From: Rubrivivax sp.
Lineage (GTDB): Bacteria; Pseudomonadota; Gammaproteobacteria; Burkholderiales; Burkholderiaceae_C
Direction: 5' to 3'
Assembly (NCBI GenBank): GCA_016707445.1
Contig: JADJHR010000007.1
Location: forward strand, 124,001 to 188,000
Length of the DNA stretch: 64,000 nucleotides
The notes beneath the pieces were generated by a model. That model saw only the letters and a list, made by a program, of their open reading frames with translations. It had not been told where the DNA came from and searched no databases. The stretch's first letter is position 1; every line of letters begins with the position of its first letter. The position numbers and the translations under genes are program-made. Below are positions 35,606 through 44,261 of this stretch, piece by piece.

Positions 35606-36546
35606 AGGCCTGGAAGAACAGGCTCGGCAGCCTGGCGCGCCTGCTGTTCAGCGGCCGCAGCACGGTGATCGGCATCCCCTACGCGTTCTTGCTGCTGTTC
35701 TTCCTGCTGCCGTTCTTCATCGTCTTCAAGATCAGCGTCTCGCAGATGGAGACGGTGACCTTCAAGGACATCCTCACGCTCAGCGACGGCGTGCTGCAGT
35801 TCACCATCAAGCTCAGTAACTACGTCTTCATCACCGAGGACGCGCTGTACTACAAGACCTACATCGCCAGCCTGAAGTACGCCGCCGCCACCACGCTGCT
35901 GTGTCTGGGCATCGGCTACCCCTTTGCGTACTTCATGGCGCGCGCGCGCACCACCGTGCAGCCGGCGCTGCTGCTGCTGGTGATGCTGCCGTTCTGGACC
36001 TCGTTCCTGCTGCGCGTGTACGCCTGGCGCGGCCTGCTGACCGAAGGCGGCTGGGTGGCCGAGGCGCTGCAGGCACTGGGCATCGACCATCTGTTGGCCG
36101 CCGCCGGGCTGATCCCGGCACCGGGGCAGCTGATGCACACCACGTTCTCGCTGGTGCTGGGCATGACCTACACCTACCTGCCCTTCATGATCCTGCCGCT
36201 GTACAGCAACCTGGCGAAGATGGACCTGCGGCTGCTCGAGGCCGCGGCCGACCTCGGCGCATCACCCTGGGTCGCGTTCTGGACGATCACGGTGCCGCTG
36301 TCCAAGGCCGGCATCATCGCCGGGGCCATGCTGGTGTTCATTCCCTGTGTCGGCGAATTCGTCATCCCCGAACTGCTGGGCGGCCCCGAAACCTTGATGA
36401 TCGGCCGCGTGCTGTGGGACGAGTTCTTCAGCAACAACGACTGGCCGATGGCCTCGACGGTGGCGGTGGTGATGATCCTGCTCATCATCGTGCCGCTGGC
36501 GATCTTCAACAAGTACCAGGCCGAGGCCCAGGAGCGCCCGACATGA
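35602..36546 (+). CDS. potH: Polyamine ABC transporter permease PotH
   Basis: Inner-membrane permease of 314 residues with six likely helices. The EAA loop contacting PotG reads LLEAAADLGASPWVAFWTIT. The N-terminal IPYAFLLLFFLLPFFIVFKIS is typical. Overlaps at both ends (ATGA) show a tightly coupled operon. Confidence 0.95.
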   Translation: MKAWKNRLGSLARLLFSGRSTVIGIPYAFLLLFFLLPFFIVFKISVSQMETVTFKDILTLSDGVLQFTIKLSNYVFITEDALYYKTYIASLKYAAATTLLCLGIGYPFAYFMARARTTVQPALLLLVMLPFWTSFLLRVYAWRGLLTEGGWVAEALQALGIDHLLAAAGLIPAPGQLMHTTFSLVLGMTYTYLPFMILPLYSNLAKMDLRLLEAAADLGASPWVAFWTITVPLSKAGIIAGAMLVFIPCVGEFVIPELLGGPETLMIGRVLWDEFFSNNDWPMASTVAVVMILLIIVPLAIFNKYQAEAQERPT

Positions 36547-37382
36547 AGGCCGCCACCCTGTACCGCGGCTTCGGACACAGCTGGCTGGCAGCGGGCTTCA
36601 TCTTCCTGTACCTGCCGATCGTGGCGCTGGTGGTGTTCTCGTTCAACGACTCGCCGCTGCCCAACGTCTGGCGTGGCTTCACGCTCAAGTGGTACGTGCA
36701 GCTGGCCCGTGACACCGAGATGATCAACGGTCTGGTGTTGAGCCTGAAGATCGCTGTACTTACCGCGTGTGGTGCGGTGCTGCTGGGCACGCTGGCCGCG
36801 TTTGCGCTCGTCAAATACCGGCGCTTTGCGGGTCGTACGCTGTTCAGCGGCATGATCAGTGCGCCACTGGTGATGCCCGAGGTGGTGATCGGCCTGTCGC
36901 TGCTGCTGATGCTGGTGTCGGTGCAACGTGCACTGGGATTTCCGGAGCGTGGTCTTGTCACGATCTGGTTCGGCCACCTGCTGGTGGGCACCGCCTACGC
37001 CACGGTGGTCATCCAGGCCCGGTTGCAGGACATGAACCCGCAGCTGGAAGAAGCGGCGATGGACCTGGGTGCACGCCCGCAGCAGGTGTTCTGGCTGGTC
37101 ACGTTGCCGCTCATCACGCAATCGCTGGTGTCGGCCTGGCTGCTCACCTTCACGCTGTCGCTCGACGACGTGGTTTTGTCGGCCTTCCTGTCCGGCCCGG
37201 GCTCGACCACCATGCCGCTGGTGATCTTCAGTCGCGCCCGACTCGGCCTGAATCCCAGCGTGAACGCGGTGGCCACCCTCACAGTGGCCGTGGTCAGCGT
37301 GGGCGTGATCATCGCCAGCTACCTGATCGCACGCGCCGAACGCCAGCGCAGCCTGGAGATGGCCGCGGCCAACCGCGCCTGA
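36543..37382 (+). CDS. potI: Polyamine ABC transporter permease PotI
   Basis: Second permease, 279 residues. The opening GFIFLYLPIVALVVFSFNDS is the usual PotI start, and the EAA loop is LEEAAMDLGARPQQVFWLV. TFTLSLDDVVLSAFLSGPG is a family signature. It completes potFGHI and is followed after 51 bases by an outer-membrane protein gene on the same strand. Confidence 0.95.
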   Translation: MKAATLYRGFGHSWLAAGFIFLYLPIVALVVFSFNDSPLPNVWRGFTLKWYVQLARDTEMINGLVLSLKIAVLTACGAVLLGTLAAFALVKYRRFAGRTLFSGMISAPLVMPEVVIGLSLLLMLVSVQRALGFPERGLVTIWFGHLLVGTAYATVVIQARLQDMNPQLEEAAMDLGARPQQVFWLVTLPLITQSLVSAWLLTFTLSLDDVVLSAFLSGPGSTTMPLVIFSRARLGLNPSVNAVATLTVAVVSVGVIIASYLIARAERQRSLEMAAANRA

Positions 37383-37433
37383 CGGCTGCTGCGGGCATCG
37401 AGACACCCCACCCTGACCCCGAGGAGAACACCG

Positions 37434-38864
37434 ATGCGCACGACCGTCCACACCGTGATGGCCCGAACCGCGATCGCCCTGGCCGCCACGGCCAGCCTGC
37501 CCGCCATGGCGCAGAGCAACGCCGAGCTGCTGCAGGAGCTGCGGGCGCTGAGAGACCGTGTGGTCGAGCTCGAGAAGAAGTTGCAGGCCGCACCGGCTGC
37601 GGCGGCGACACCTTCCCCGGCGGCCGGCCAATGGGGCATGACGCCCGAGCAGGCCAAGGAGCTGAACCGCGTGGCGATCAAGGCCGAGTCGCTGCAGGAC
37701 AGCTTCAGCGATCTGGGCTACAAGGGCTTGAAGTTCAGCGGCTCGATCGATCCGACCTACATCTTCAACCGTCGGCAGGACAATTCGAGCTTCGTGCTGC
37801 TGAACAGCGGTGGCGCGCGCTACAGCTACGACAACTCGTACTTTGGCATGGCTGTGCTCGATCTCGAGAAAGAGACCGAAAGCGGCACCAGGTGGAAGCT
37901 GACGTTGGCACCCGAGCGCGGCACCGGGTCGCTGTTCAACGGCGGCTCGATCGTGCATGAGGCCTCGGTATCGATCCCGCTGGGCGATCTGCAGACGCGG
38001 CTGTGGCTGGGGCAGATCCCCGACTGGACGGGCTACGAGTACACGCTGCCCAAGGACAACAAGCTGATCACGCACAACCTGCTGTTCGACACCATGGCGC
38101 CTACCGCCTACACCGGCGCCGTGCTCGACCTGAAGAGCGGCAAGTGGTGGACCCGCATCGGACTGGCCAACACCAACACCGCGCGGGCCACGCCAAGCAA
38201 CAAGACGCCGGCACTGATCTACCGCGTCGACTACGCCAAGGGCGAGTACGACGGCTTCGGCTTCACGGGGCTGCACGGCAAGGCCGCCAACTTCGCCGCC
38301 GACGGCAGCTGGACCGACGCCGACGGTGTGAGCCAGACCTTTGCCGAGGCCGGGCGAGACACCCGGGTTGACCTGCTGGAGTTCGATGCCTACTTCGTGC
38401 GTGGCGACTGGTCGGTGTTCGGCCAGGTCAGCTACGGACAGCAGGCCAAGGCGGCGATCTTCAACAGCGACGGGCAACTGCGCGACGCCCGCTGGTGGGG
38501 CCTGTCGGGCACGGCAGCCTACAAGTTCACGCCACGCCTGGAAGGCGTGCTGCGAGCCGACTACGTGGCCAATCCGCGCAACGGCGGCGGCCTGCTCGGC
38601 TACAGCTTCGACGACGGCATCAACGGCATCGGCCGCGGCCTGCTGAGCGACGGCAGCTTCGCCAAGGGCGAGGACCGCGGGACCAACCGCTGGGCGCTGT
38701 CGCTGGGCATGAACTACCTGGTCGACGAGAACACGATCTTCAAGCTCGAATTCCGCCACGACGGCGCCACCCAACCGGTCTTCGAGTCGATCAGCGGCGG
38801 CGCGGTGCGCGGCTACGTCAAGAGCAACCAGCTGCTCGGCGCGTCGATGGTGGTCAAGTTCTGA
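37434..38864 (+). CDS. Outer-membrane porin-like protein (DUF3138 type)
   Basis: A 476-residue exported protein with a GAGGAG site 7 bases upstream. The signal peptide ends at AMAQ. A coiled coil (about 27-52, LLQELRALRDRVVELEKKL) and an Ala/Pro linker precede a beta-strand-rich barrel region with alternating aromatic residues, and the protein ends in Phe (ASMVVKF), the usual outer-membrane signal. It resembles the DUF3138 family of Burkholderiales. Its place after potFGHI suggests it lets polyamines or related amines cross the outer membrane; this is inferred. Confidence 0.75.
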   Translation: MRTTVHTVMARTAIALAATASLPAMAQSNAELLQELRALRDRVVELEKKLQAAPAAAATPSPAAGQWGMTPEQAKELNRVAIKAESLQDSFSDLGYKGLKFSGSIDPTYIFNRRQDNSSFVLLNSGGARYSYDNSYFGMAVLDLEKETESGTRWKLTLAPERGTGSLFNGGSIVHEASVSIPLGDLQTRLWLGQIPDWTGYEYTLPKDNKLITHNLLFDTMAPTAYTGAVLDLKSGKWWTRIGLANTNTARATPSNKTPALIYRVDYAKGEYDGFGFTGLHGKAANFAADGSWTDADGVSQTFAEAGRDTRVDLLEFDAYFVRGDWSVFGQVSYGQQAKAAIFNSDGQLRDARWWGLSGTAAYKFTPRLEGVLRADYVANPRNGGGLLGYSFDDGINGIGRGLLSDGSFAKGEDRGTNRWALSLGMNYLVDENTIFKLEFRHDGATQPVFESISGGAVRGYVKSNQLLGASMVVKF

Positions 38865-39772
38865 GCGCCACGCCCTGGGCGGCCTACGGCTTCCTGGCCG
38901 TGGCCATGGCGCTGGTGGGCAGTTATGTCGGGCTGTCCAAGCTGCTGGTGGCGGTGTTTCCGGTCTTTCTGCTGGCCTGGTTGCGCTTTGGCATCGCCGC
39001 CGTGGCCATGCTGCACTGGGTGCGGCGTGTCCCCGGCGAAGCCAGCTTGTCGCGGCACGACCGCTGGCTGCTGTTCTGGGAAAGCTTTCTCGGCAACTTC
39101 CTGTTCTCGATCTGCATGCTGTATGGCGTGGCGCTGAGCTCGGCGGTGGCCGCCGGTGTCGCGATGGCCGGCATTCCAGCCGCGGTGGCGCTGCTGTCGT
39201 GGCTGTTTCTGCGAGAGCGCATCGGGCCGCGCATCGGGTTGGCGATCGCCTGTGCAGGCACGGGCATGGTGCTGCTGGCCGTGGGCCGCGGCAGCACGAC
39301 CGATGGCGCCGTGTCGCCGCTGGGCTTTGCACTGCTGCTGGGTGCGGTGCTGTGCGAAGCCTGCTACGTGGTGATCGGCAAGCGGCTGACCGGTAACCTG
39401 TCACCGCGGCGCATCAGCGCCCTCATCAACCTGTGGGGGCTGGCGCTGGTGACACCATTGGGACTGTGGCAGGCGCTCAGTTTCGACTTCGCCACCGTGC
39501 GGCCCGCCATCTGGGGCCTGTTGCTGTTCTACGCGCTGGCCGCCAGCATGGTGACGGTGTGGCTGTGGATGAAGGGCCTGGCGCAGGTGCCGGCACCGCG
39601 CGCCGGCGTGTTCTCGGTGCTGCTGCCGGTGAGCGCAGCGGCCATCGGCGTGGGCGTGCTGGGCGAGCCGTTCACCACGGTGCACGCTCTCGCCTTCGGC
39701 CTGGCGCTGGCCGGCCTGTTGCTGGCCACCTGGCCGGCGCGCTCGACACCGGCGGTCACGGTGCCCGGTTAA
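38861..39772 (+). CDS. EamA (DMT-superfamily) transporter
   Basis: Ten-helix inner-membrane exporter with two EamA repeats, 303 residues if it begins at 38861. No ATG, GTG or TTG fits the start: the frame has CTG at 38861, overlapping the previous stop as CTGA, just as ATGA overlaps do elsewhere here. The next starts, GTG 38900 and ATG 38906, would cut into helix 1. Family features include VALLSWLFLRERIGPRIGLA and the second repeat AGVFSVLLPVSAAAIGVGVLGE. Its stop overlaps the convergent aldolase gene by a few bases. Confidence 0.8.
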   Translation: MSATPWAAYGFLAVAMALVGSYVGLSKLLVAVFPVFLLAWLRFGIAAVAMLHWVRRVPGEASLSRHDRWLLFWESFLGNFLFSICMLYGVALSSAVAAGVAMAGIPAAVALLSWLFLRERIGPRIGLAIACAGTGMVLLAVGRGSTTDGAVSPLGFALLLGAVLCEACYVVIGKRLTGNLSPRRISALINLWGLALVTPLGLWQALSFDFATVRPAIWGLLLFYALAASMVTVWLWMKGLAQVPAPRAGVFSVLLPVSAAAIGVGVLGEPFTTVHALAFGLALAGLLLATWPARSTPAVTVPG

Positions 39773-40416
39773 CCCTTGAGACTCGGCTGCCCGTAGCGGC
39801 CAAACCGTTCGAGCACGGACGCCATTTCGTGGGCCGACAGCAGCACCGGCTCGCCAGCCGCCAGGGCCAGCAGGTAGCTCTGGCACAGGGATTCGATCTC
39901 GACCGTGACCTTCATCGCCTCGGCCAGGTTGGCGCCGGCGGCCACCAGGCCATGCGTGGCCAGCAGGCAGGCTTTGCGGTCCTGCAGCGCCTGCACGACC
40001 GCGCCCGACAGGGCCTCAGTGCCGAACAGGTGGTAGGGCGCGCAGCGCACCGAATCACCGCCGGCCACCGCCACCATGTAATGAAAGGCCGGCAGCTCGC
40101 GGCGCAGGCAGGCCAGTGCGGTGGCCTGCGGGCTGTGGGTGTGCACCACGGCCTGCAGCTCGGGCCGGGCGCGGTAGATCGCCTGGTGGAAATGCCATTC
40201 CGACGACGGCTGCCAGCGCCCGCGCGATGTGCCGTCGGGGCCCAGCCAGACCAGATCGTCGGGGCCCAGGTCGGCCGCGCCCATGCCGGTGGGCGTGATC
40301 AGGAACCCTTCACCGAGCCGGTGGCTGAGGTTGCCGGTGCTGCCGCGATTCAGTCCCAGCGCGTCCAGCCGTTGCAGCGCCGCGATCAAGACGGCACGCA
40401 GATCGCGTTCGCTCAT
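39769..40416 (-). CDS. Class II aldolase (fuculose-phosphate aldolase-like), probable 5-methylthioribulose-1-phosphate aldolase
   Basis: A 215-residue class II aldolase. Zinc-ligand histidines occur in VVHTHSPQA and the later LLATHGLVAAG; GNLSHR and FLITPTGMG form the phosphate pocket. FHYMVAVAGGDSVRCAPY is much closer to FucA than to MtnB dehydratases. Placed after mtnP and mtnA, it fits the Ald2-type enzyme that cuts methylthioribulose-1-phosphate into DHAP and methylthioacetaldehyde. MtnB, in the same superfamily, is the alternative. The first 107 bases overlap the 3' end of mtnA in another frame. Confidence 0.75.
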   Translation of the reverse strand: MSERDLRAVLIAALQRLDALGLNRGSTGNLSHRLGEGFLITPTGMGAADLGPDDLVWLGPDGTSRGRWQPSSEWHFHQAIYRARPELQAVVHTHSPQATALACLRRELPAFHYMVAVAGGDSVRCAPYHLFGTEALSGAVVQALQDRKACLLATHGLVAAGANLAEAMKVTVEIESLCQSYLLALAAGEPVLLSAHEMASVLERFGRYGQPSLKG

Positions 40417-41506
40417 GCCGGGGGGGCCCGTCACCCAGGCGGCGCAAGGCGGCTTCGTCGGCCGCCACCAGGCCATGCTCGGTGATCAGGCCGGTGACCA
40501 GCCGCGCCGGCGTGACGTCGAAGGCCGGATTGGCTGCCGCCGTACCGTCGGGCACGAGCTGCACCTCGACCACCGTGCCGTCGGCCGCGCGGCCGCTGAG
40601 GTGGGTGACCTCGCGCGCGCTGCGGTATTCGATCGGGATCTGCGCCAGGCCGTCGTGCAGCGACAGGTCGAGCGTCGAGGTCGGCATCGCGACGTAGAAC
40701 GGCAGCGCGTTGTCGTGCGCGGCCAGCGCCTTCAGGTAGGTGCCGATCTTGTTGCAGACGTCGCCGCGCGCGCTGACGCGGTCGCAGCCGACGATGACCA
40801 GGTCGACCTCGCCATGCTGCATGAGATGGCCGCCGGCGTTGTCGGCGATCACCGTGTGCGGCACACCCTCGTGCGCCAGCTCCCAGGCCGTCAGGCTGGC
40901 GCCCTGGTTGCGCGGCCGGGTCTCGTCGACCCAGACGTGCAGCGGCACGCCGGCCGCGTGCGCCGCGTAGATCGGTGCGGTGGCGGTGCCGCGGTCGACC
41001 GTGGCCAGCCAGCCGGCGTTGCAATGCGTCAGCACGTTCACCGGCCCGGCCTTGCGCGCCGCCACCGCCTGCAGCAGCGCCAGCCCGTGGCGGCCGATGG
41101 CGGTATTGACCTGCACGTCGTGTTCGGCAATCGCATCGGCCTCGGTCCAGGCGGCATCACGCCGTGCCGCCGGCGCCAGCGGCCGCAAGACCGCCAGCAA
41201 ACGCTGCACCGCCCAGGCCAGGTTCACCGCCGTCGGCCGCGCCTGCTGCAGCCAGGCCGCAGCCTGCTCCAGCGCCGTGTCGTCGCAGGCCCGGTTCATC
41301 TGCAGGGCCAGGCCATAGGCCGCCGTGGCGCCGATCAGCGGCGCGCCGCGCACCCACATGTCGGCAATGGCACGATGCACGGCCGCGATGTCGCCCAGCC
41401 GTTCGACCTGCAGCCGGTGCGGCAAGGCACGCTGGTCGATGACGAACAGCGCGTCGCGCGCCGGCGCCGGCCACAGGGTGCGCATCGCACGACCATCGAC
41501 CTTCAT
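40310..41506 (-). CDS. mtnA: Methylthioribose-1-phosphate isomerase
   Basis: Converts methylthioribose-1-phosphate to methylthioribulose-1-phosphate. The 398 residues exceed the usual 345-370. Core motifs are RGAPLIGATAAYG, LTHCNAGWLAT (catalytic-type Cys), VWVDETRPRNQGA and VIVGCDRVSARGDVCNKIGT with the catalytic Asp. The last 36 or so residues (Arg/Gln/Pro-rich) are read out of frame inside the aldolase gene and are probably an accidental extension. Start ATG 41506 lies 7 bases after the mtnP stop. Confidence 0.92.
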   Translation of the reverse strand: MKVDGRAMRTLWPAPARDALFVIDQRALPHRLQVERLGDIAAVHRAIADMWVRGAPLIGATAAYGLALQMNRACDDTALEQAAAWLQQARPTAVNLAWAVQRLLAVLRPLAPAARRDAAWTEADAIAEHDVQVNTAIGRHGLALLQAVAARKAGPVNVLTHCNAGWLATVDRGTATAPIYAAHAAGVPLHVWVDETRPRNQGASLTAWELAHEGVPHTVIADNAGGHLMQHGEVDLVIVGCDRVSARGDVCNKIGTYLKALAAHDNALPFYVAMPTSTLDLSLHDGLAQIPIEYRSAREVTHLSGRAADGTVVEVQLVPDGTAAANPAFDVTPARLVTGLITEHGLVAADEAALRRLGDGPPRHERTRSACRLDRGAATAGRAGTESRQHRQPQPPAR

Positions 41507-41513
41507 CGCCGGC

Positions 41514-42398
41514 TCATTCCAGTACCCGCCCGGCAACCGCCCGCAGCCGATCGACCATGCCGGGGTCGCGGTGTTCGCGGGCGGTGATCAGCGCATGCTG
41601 CAAGGCTGTGCGGCAGCCGCAGGCCGGGGCCGTGGTGTCCTGTGCCACCGCGTCGGCCAGTTGCGCCACCAGGCCCCTGGCGCTGGCCGCGTTGGTCAGC
41701 AGCACCTTGATGATCGCGTCGACCGTCACCGCATCGTGGCCGGGGTGCCAGCAATCGAAGTCGGTCACCATGGCCACCGAGGCGTAGCACAGCTCGGCCT
41801 CGCGCGCGAGCTTGGCTTCGGGCATGTTGGTCATGCCGATCACGTCGCAGCCCCAGCTGCGGTACAGCCGTGATTCGGCCAGCGTGGAGAACTGCGGCCC
41901 TTCCATCGCCAGGTAGGTGCCGCGATCGACATGCGGCACGGCCTGCTCGCGCAGCACGGCCAGCACATGCCGACCCAGGCGCGAACACACCGGATGGGCC
42001 ATCGACACATGCGCCACCAGGCCGGTGCCGAAGAAGCTCTTGTCGCGCGCATACGTGCGGTCGATGAACTGATCGACGACGACGAAGGTGCCGGGCGGCA
42101 GATCGGCACGCAGGCCGCCCACGGCCGACAGCGACAGCAGGTCGGTGACGCCCAGCATCTTCAGCGCCGCAATGTTGGCGCGGTAGTTGACCTGCGACGG
42201 CGGTATGCGGTGGCCGCGGCCGTGGCGCGGCAGGAAGACCAGTTGCGCCTCACCCAACCGGCCGCAGAACAGCTCGTCCGACGGTGCGCCCCAGGGCGTG
42301 TCCATCGCGACCCAGCGCGTGTCACTCAGACCTGGCAGGTCGTACAGACCACTGCCGCCAATGATGCCGAGAACCGACTGGTCGGGCTTGCTGCTCAT
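41514..42398 (-). CDS. mtnP: S-methyl-5'-thioadenosine phosphorylase
   Basis: Phosphorolyses methylthioadenosine to adenine and methylthioribose-1-phosphate. 294 residues from MSSKPDQSVLGIIGGSG. Motifs: GIIGGSGLYD, phosphate-binding PRHGRGHRIPPSQVNYRANI, base-binding YLAMEGPQFSTLAESR and IGMTNMPEAKLAREAELCY, all as in MTAP rather than purine nucleoside phosphorylase. The ATG overlaps the dusA stop by 4 bases. Confidence 0.94.
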   Translation of the reverse strand: MSSKPDQSVLGIIGGSGLYDLPGLSDTRWVAMDTPWGAPSDELFCGRLGEAQLVFLPRHGRGHRIPPSQVNYRANIAALKMLGVTDLLSLSAVGGLRADLPPGTFVVVDQFIDRTYARDKSFFGTGLVAHVSMAHPVCSRLGRHVLAVLREQAVPHVDRGTYLAMEGPQFSTLAESRLYRSWGCDVIGMTNMPEAKLAREAELCYASVAMVTDFDCWHPGHDAVTVDAIIKVLLTNAASARGLVAQLADAVAQDTTAPACGCRTALQHALITAREHRDPGMVDRLRAVAGRVLE

Positions 42399-43414
42399 GC
42401 TGATGACTCCAGGCTCAGGGCTTCGGCTGGCCGCGGGTTGCCGGCATGGGCACGCAAGTGCACCTGCGCCGGGTCGATGCCTTTGAGCCGATGGTCCGAC
42501 CACACCTGGCGCCATCGGCGCGCGCCCGGCTGGCCATGCCACAGGCCCAGCATGTGGCGCGACGCATGGCTCCAGGGCGTGCCGGCGGCCGCCAGCTTCT
42601 GCAGGTAGACCACCATGTCGCGCTCGACCGTCAGGCGATCACCCAGACGCGGCTCGGCGCCGAGAAACATCGCATCCCAGTCGGCCATCAGCCAGGGGTT
42701 GTGGTACGACTCGCGCCCGACCATCACGCCATCGACATGCTGCAGCTGCTCGGCGATCTGTTGATTGCTGGTGATGCCGCCGTTGATCACGATGATGAGT
42801 TCAGGGAAGTCGCGCTTGAGCCGGTGCACCAGCTCGGGCCGCAGCGGCGGAATCTCGCGGTTCTCTTTCGGCGACAGGCCCTGCAGCCAGGCGTTGCGCG
42901 CATGCACGATGAAGACGCGGCAGCCACTGCGCGTGGCCAGCGTGCCGACGAAGTCGCGCACGAAGTCGTAGCTGTCGACGCGGTCGATGCCGATGCGGTG
43001 CTTGACCGTGACCGGAATGTCAACCACGTCCTGCATCGCTTTCAGCCCGCCGGCCACCAGGTCGGCCTCGGCCATCAGGCAGGCACCGAAGGCACCGCGC
43101 TGCACACGCTCGCTGGGGCAGCCGCAGTTCAGGTTGACCTCGTCGTAGCCCCAGTCCTGCGCCAGCCGGGCGCAGCGCGCCAGGTCGTCGGGCTCGCTGC
43201 CACCGAGTTGCAGCGCCAGCGGCTGCTCCACGGGGTCGAAGTCCAGATGCCGCGGCACGTCACCATGCAGCAATGCCCCGGTGGTCACCATCTCGGTGTA
43301 CAGCCGGGTGTGCCGCGTGATCTGGCGATGGAAGACGCGGCAATGTCGATCCGTCCAGTCCATCATCGGCGCGACCGACAGGCGCCAGGGGTTGAGAGGT
43401 CCAGGGTTGAGCAC
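42395..43414 (-). CDS. dusA: tRNA-dihydrouridine synthase A
   Basis: FMN enzyme reducing U20 and neighbours in the tRNA D-loop. The core starts RLSVAPMMDWTDRHCRVFHR; the catalytic Cys is in NLNCGCPSERV, FMN contacts in VTVKHRIGID and INGGI. The GTG at 43414 gives 339 residues, the family length. An ATG at 43471 with a better-spaced AGG site would add 19 residues not seen in relatives, so the start is open. It heads the dusA-mtnP-mtnA-aldolase run by overlap. Confidence 0.92.
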   Translation of the reverse strand: MLNPGPLNPWRLSVAPMMDWTDRHCRVFHRQITRHTRLYTEMVTTGALLHGDVPRHLDFDPVEQPLALQLGGSEPDDLARCARLAQDWGYDEVNLNCGCPSERVQRGAFGACLMAEADLVAGGLKAMQDVVDIPVTVKHRIGIDRVDSYDFVRDFVGTLATRSGCRVFIVHARNAWLQGLSPKENREIPPLRPELVHRLKRDFPELIIVINGGITSNQQIAEQLQHVDGVMVGRESYHNPWLMADWDAMFLGAEPRLGDRLTVERDMVVYLQKLAAAGTPWSHASRHMLGLWHGQPGARRWRQVWSDHRLKGIDPAQVHLRAHAGNPRPAEALSLESSA

Positions 43415-43656
43415 GGAAGATCTATTCGAAGGACGGTTCAGGCTACGGATGCAACGAAAGCAATCGCCCATCGTCAGCCTGCCGATTTTGCATGGCCTTC
43501 GCGAAGCGACTTGCAGCACTGCTGCGCACACGCGAGGTGCAAGGGGCGATATGGGGTATGGGGCTGTCGACATTCTTGACAGGGTGCGCGGCCGTCCTCG
43601 ACCGCGCAAGCCGAGGGTCGCGGCGAACGTCATCACCGTTGTCGCAGGCCGCAGCC

Positions 43657-44082
43657 TCAGTGCAGGCGCCGCATCAGTCGCTGGCATTGGCGTTCGCCAA
43701 GCTGAAGACCGTGGCAGCCGGTCAGGTGGCGCGCCAGCAATTTGCCGCTCCAGCGCTGCTGGCTGTAGCCGCAAGCAGCCGGGCTCTGGCGCAACAAGGC
43801 CACCAGCTCCTGCTGCACATGGCTGGGAACCCGGCAGCTGGGGCCGCATTGAAGGCGGTCGCGCAGGCCGGCCAGGCCCTTGGCCTGATAGGCATGCACC
43901 CAGCGCTCGACACTGCGCGGGCTGTCATGAAACCAGCAGCCGACCTCATAACAGCTGCAGCCGCCTGCGACCAGCAACACCGCGTGCAGACGATGCAGGT
44001 AGCGCGCCTCCAGCGATGCCCGGGCCATGAGCACAAGCTCGGTCGTCAGTGCCTGTTCAGGTACGGGACGCAATGGCCGCAT
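43657..44082 (-). CDS. Helix-turn-helix protein resembling an IS630-type DNA-binding domain
   Basis: A 141-residue protein from ATG 44082. HDSPRSVERWVHAYQAKGL and GLAGLRDRLQCGPSC match the N-terminal winged/homeodomain-like region of IS630-type transposases, but the DDE catalytic domain is absent. It may be a domesticated DNA-binding protein or a truncated transposase. It diverges from the protease gene across a region rich in hairpins (44151-44193). Confidence 0.6.
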   Translation of the reverse strand: MRPLRPVPEQALTTELVLMARASLEARYLHRLHAVLLVAGGCSCYEVGCWFHDSPRSVERWVHAYQAKGLAGLRDRLQCGPSCRVPSHVQQELVALLRQSPAACGYSQQRWSGKLLARHLTGCHGLQLGERQCQRLMRRLH

Positions 44083-44150
44083 GGCGGTCTCCGGTTGCCT
44101 GCATCGTATGCGCCACGATACGGCGTGCACAGCCGCGCTGACGGCCCACC

Positions 44151-44193
44151 CGCGCATGCAGGCGCAAAACCTGCATGCGCGGTGCCAGGCACC
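44151..44193. repeat. Perfect 12-bp inverted repeat with an adjacent smaller hairpin
   Basis: CGCGCATGCAGG (44151-44162) and CCTGCATGCGCG (44170-44181) are perfect inverted arms around the 7-base loop CGCAAAA. A second hairpin, GGTGC-CAG-GCACC, follows at 44181-44193. No T tract follows on either strand, so a terminator is unlikely. The pair lies in the divergent promoter region of the HTH protein and the protease. Confidence 0.85.
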
Positions 44194-44261
44194 GCGGCTC
44201 GATCGGACAAAGCCGCTGCACAGCGCGTGGTGGCCCGGGAAAACTTCGGGAGGGACAGACG

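Noticed and set aside
36174..39404. A 1076-codon open frame on the minus strand
   Set aside because: It is antisense to potHI, the porin and the EamA gene. Its product is rich in His, Arg and Gln and has no domain.
43657..44193. A complete insertion sequence
   Set aside because: The HTH frame lacks a DDE catalytic domain and no matching terminal repeats or target duplications flank it.
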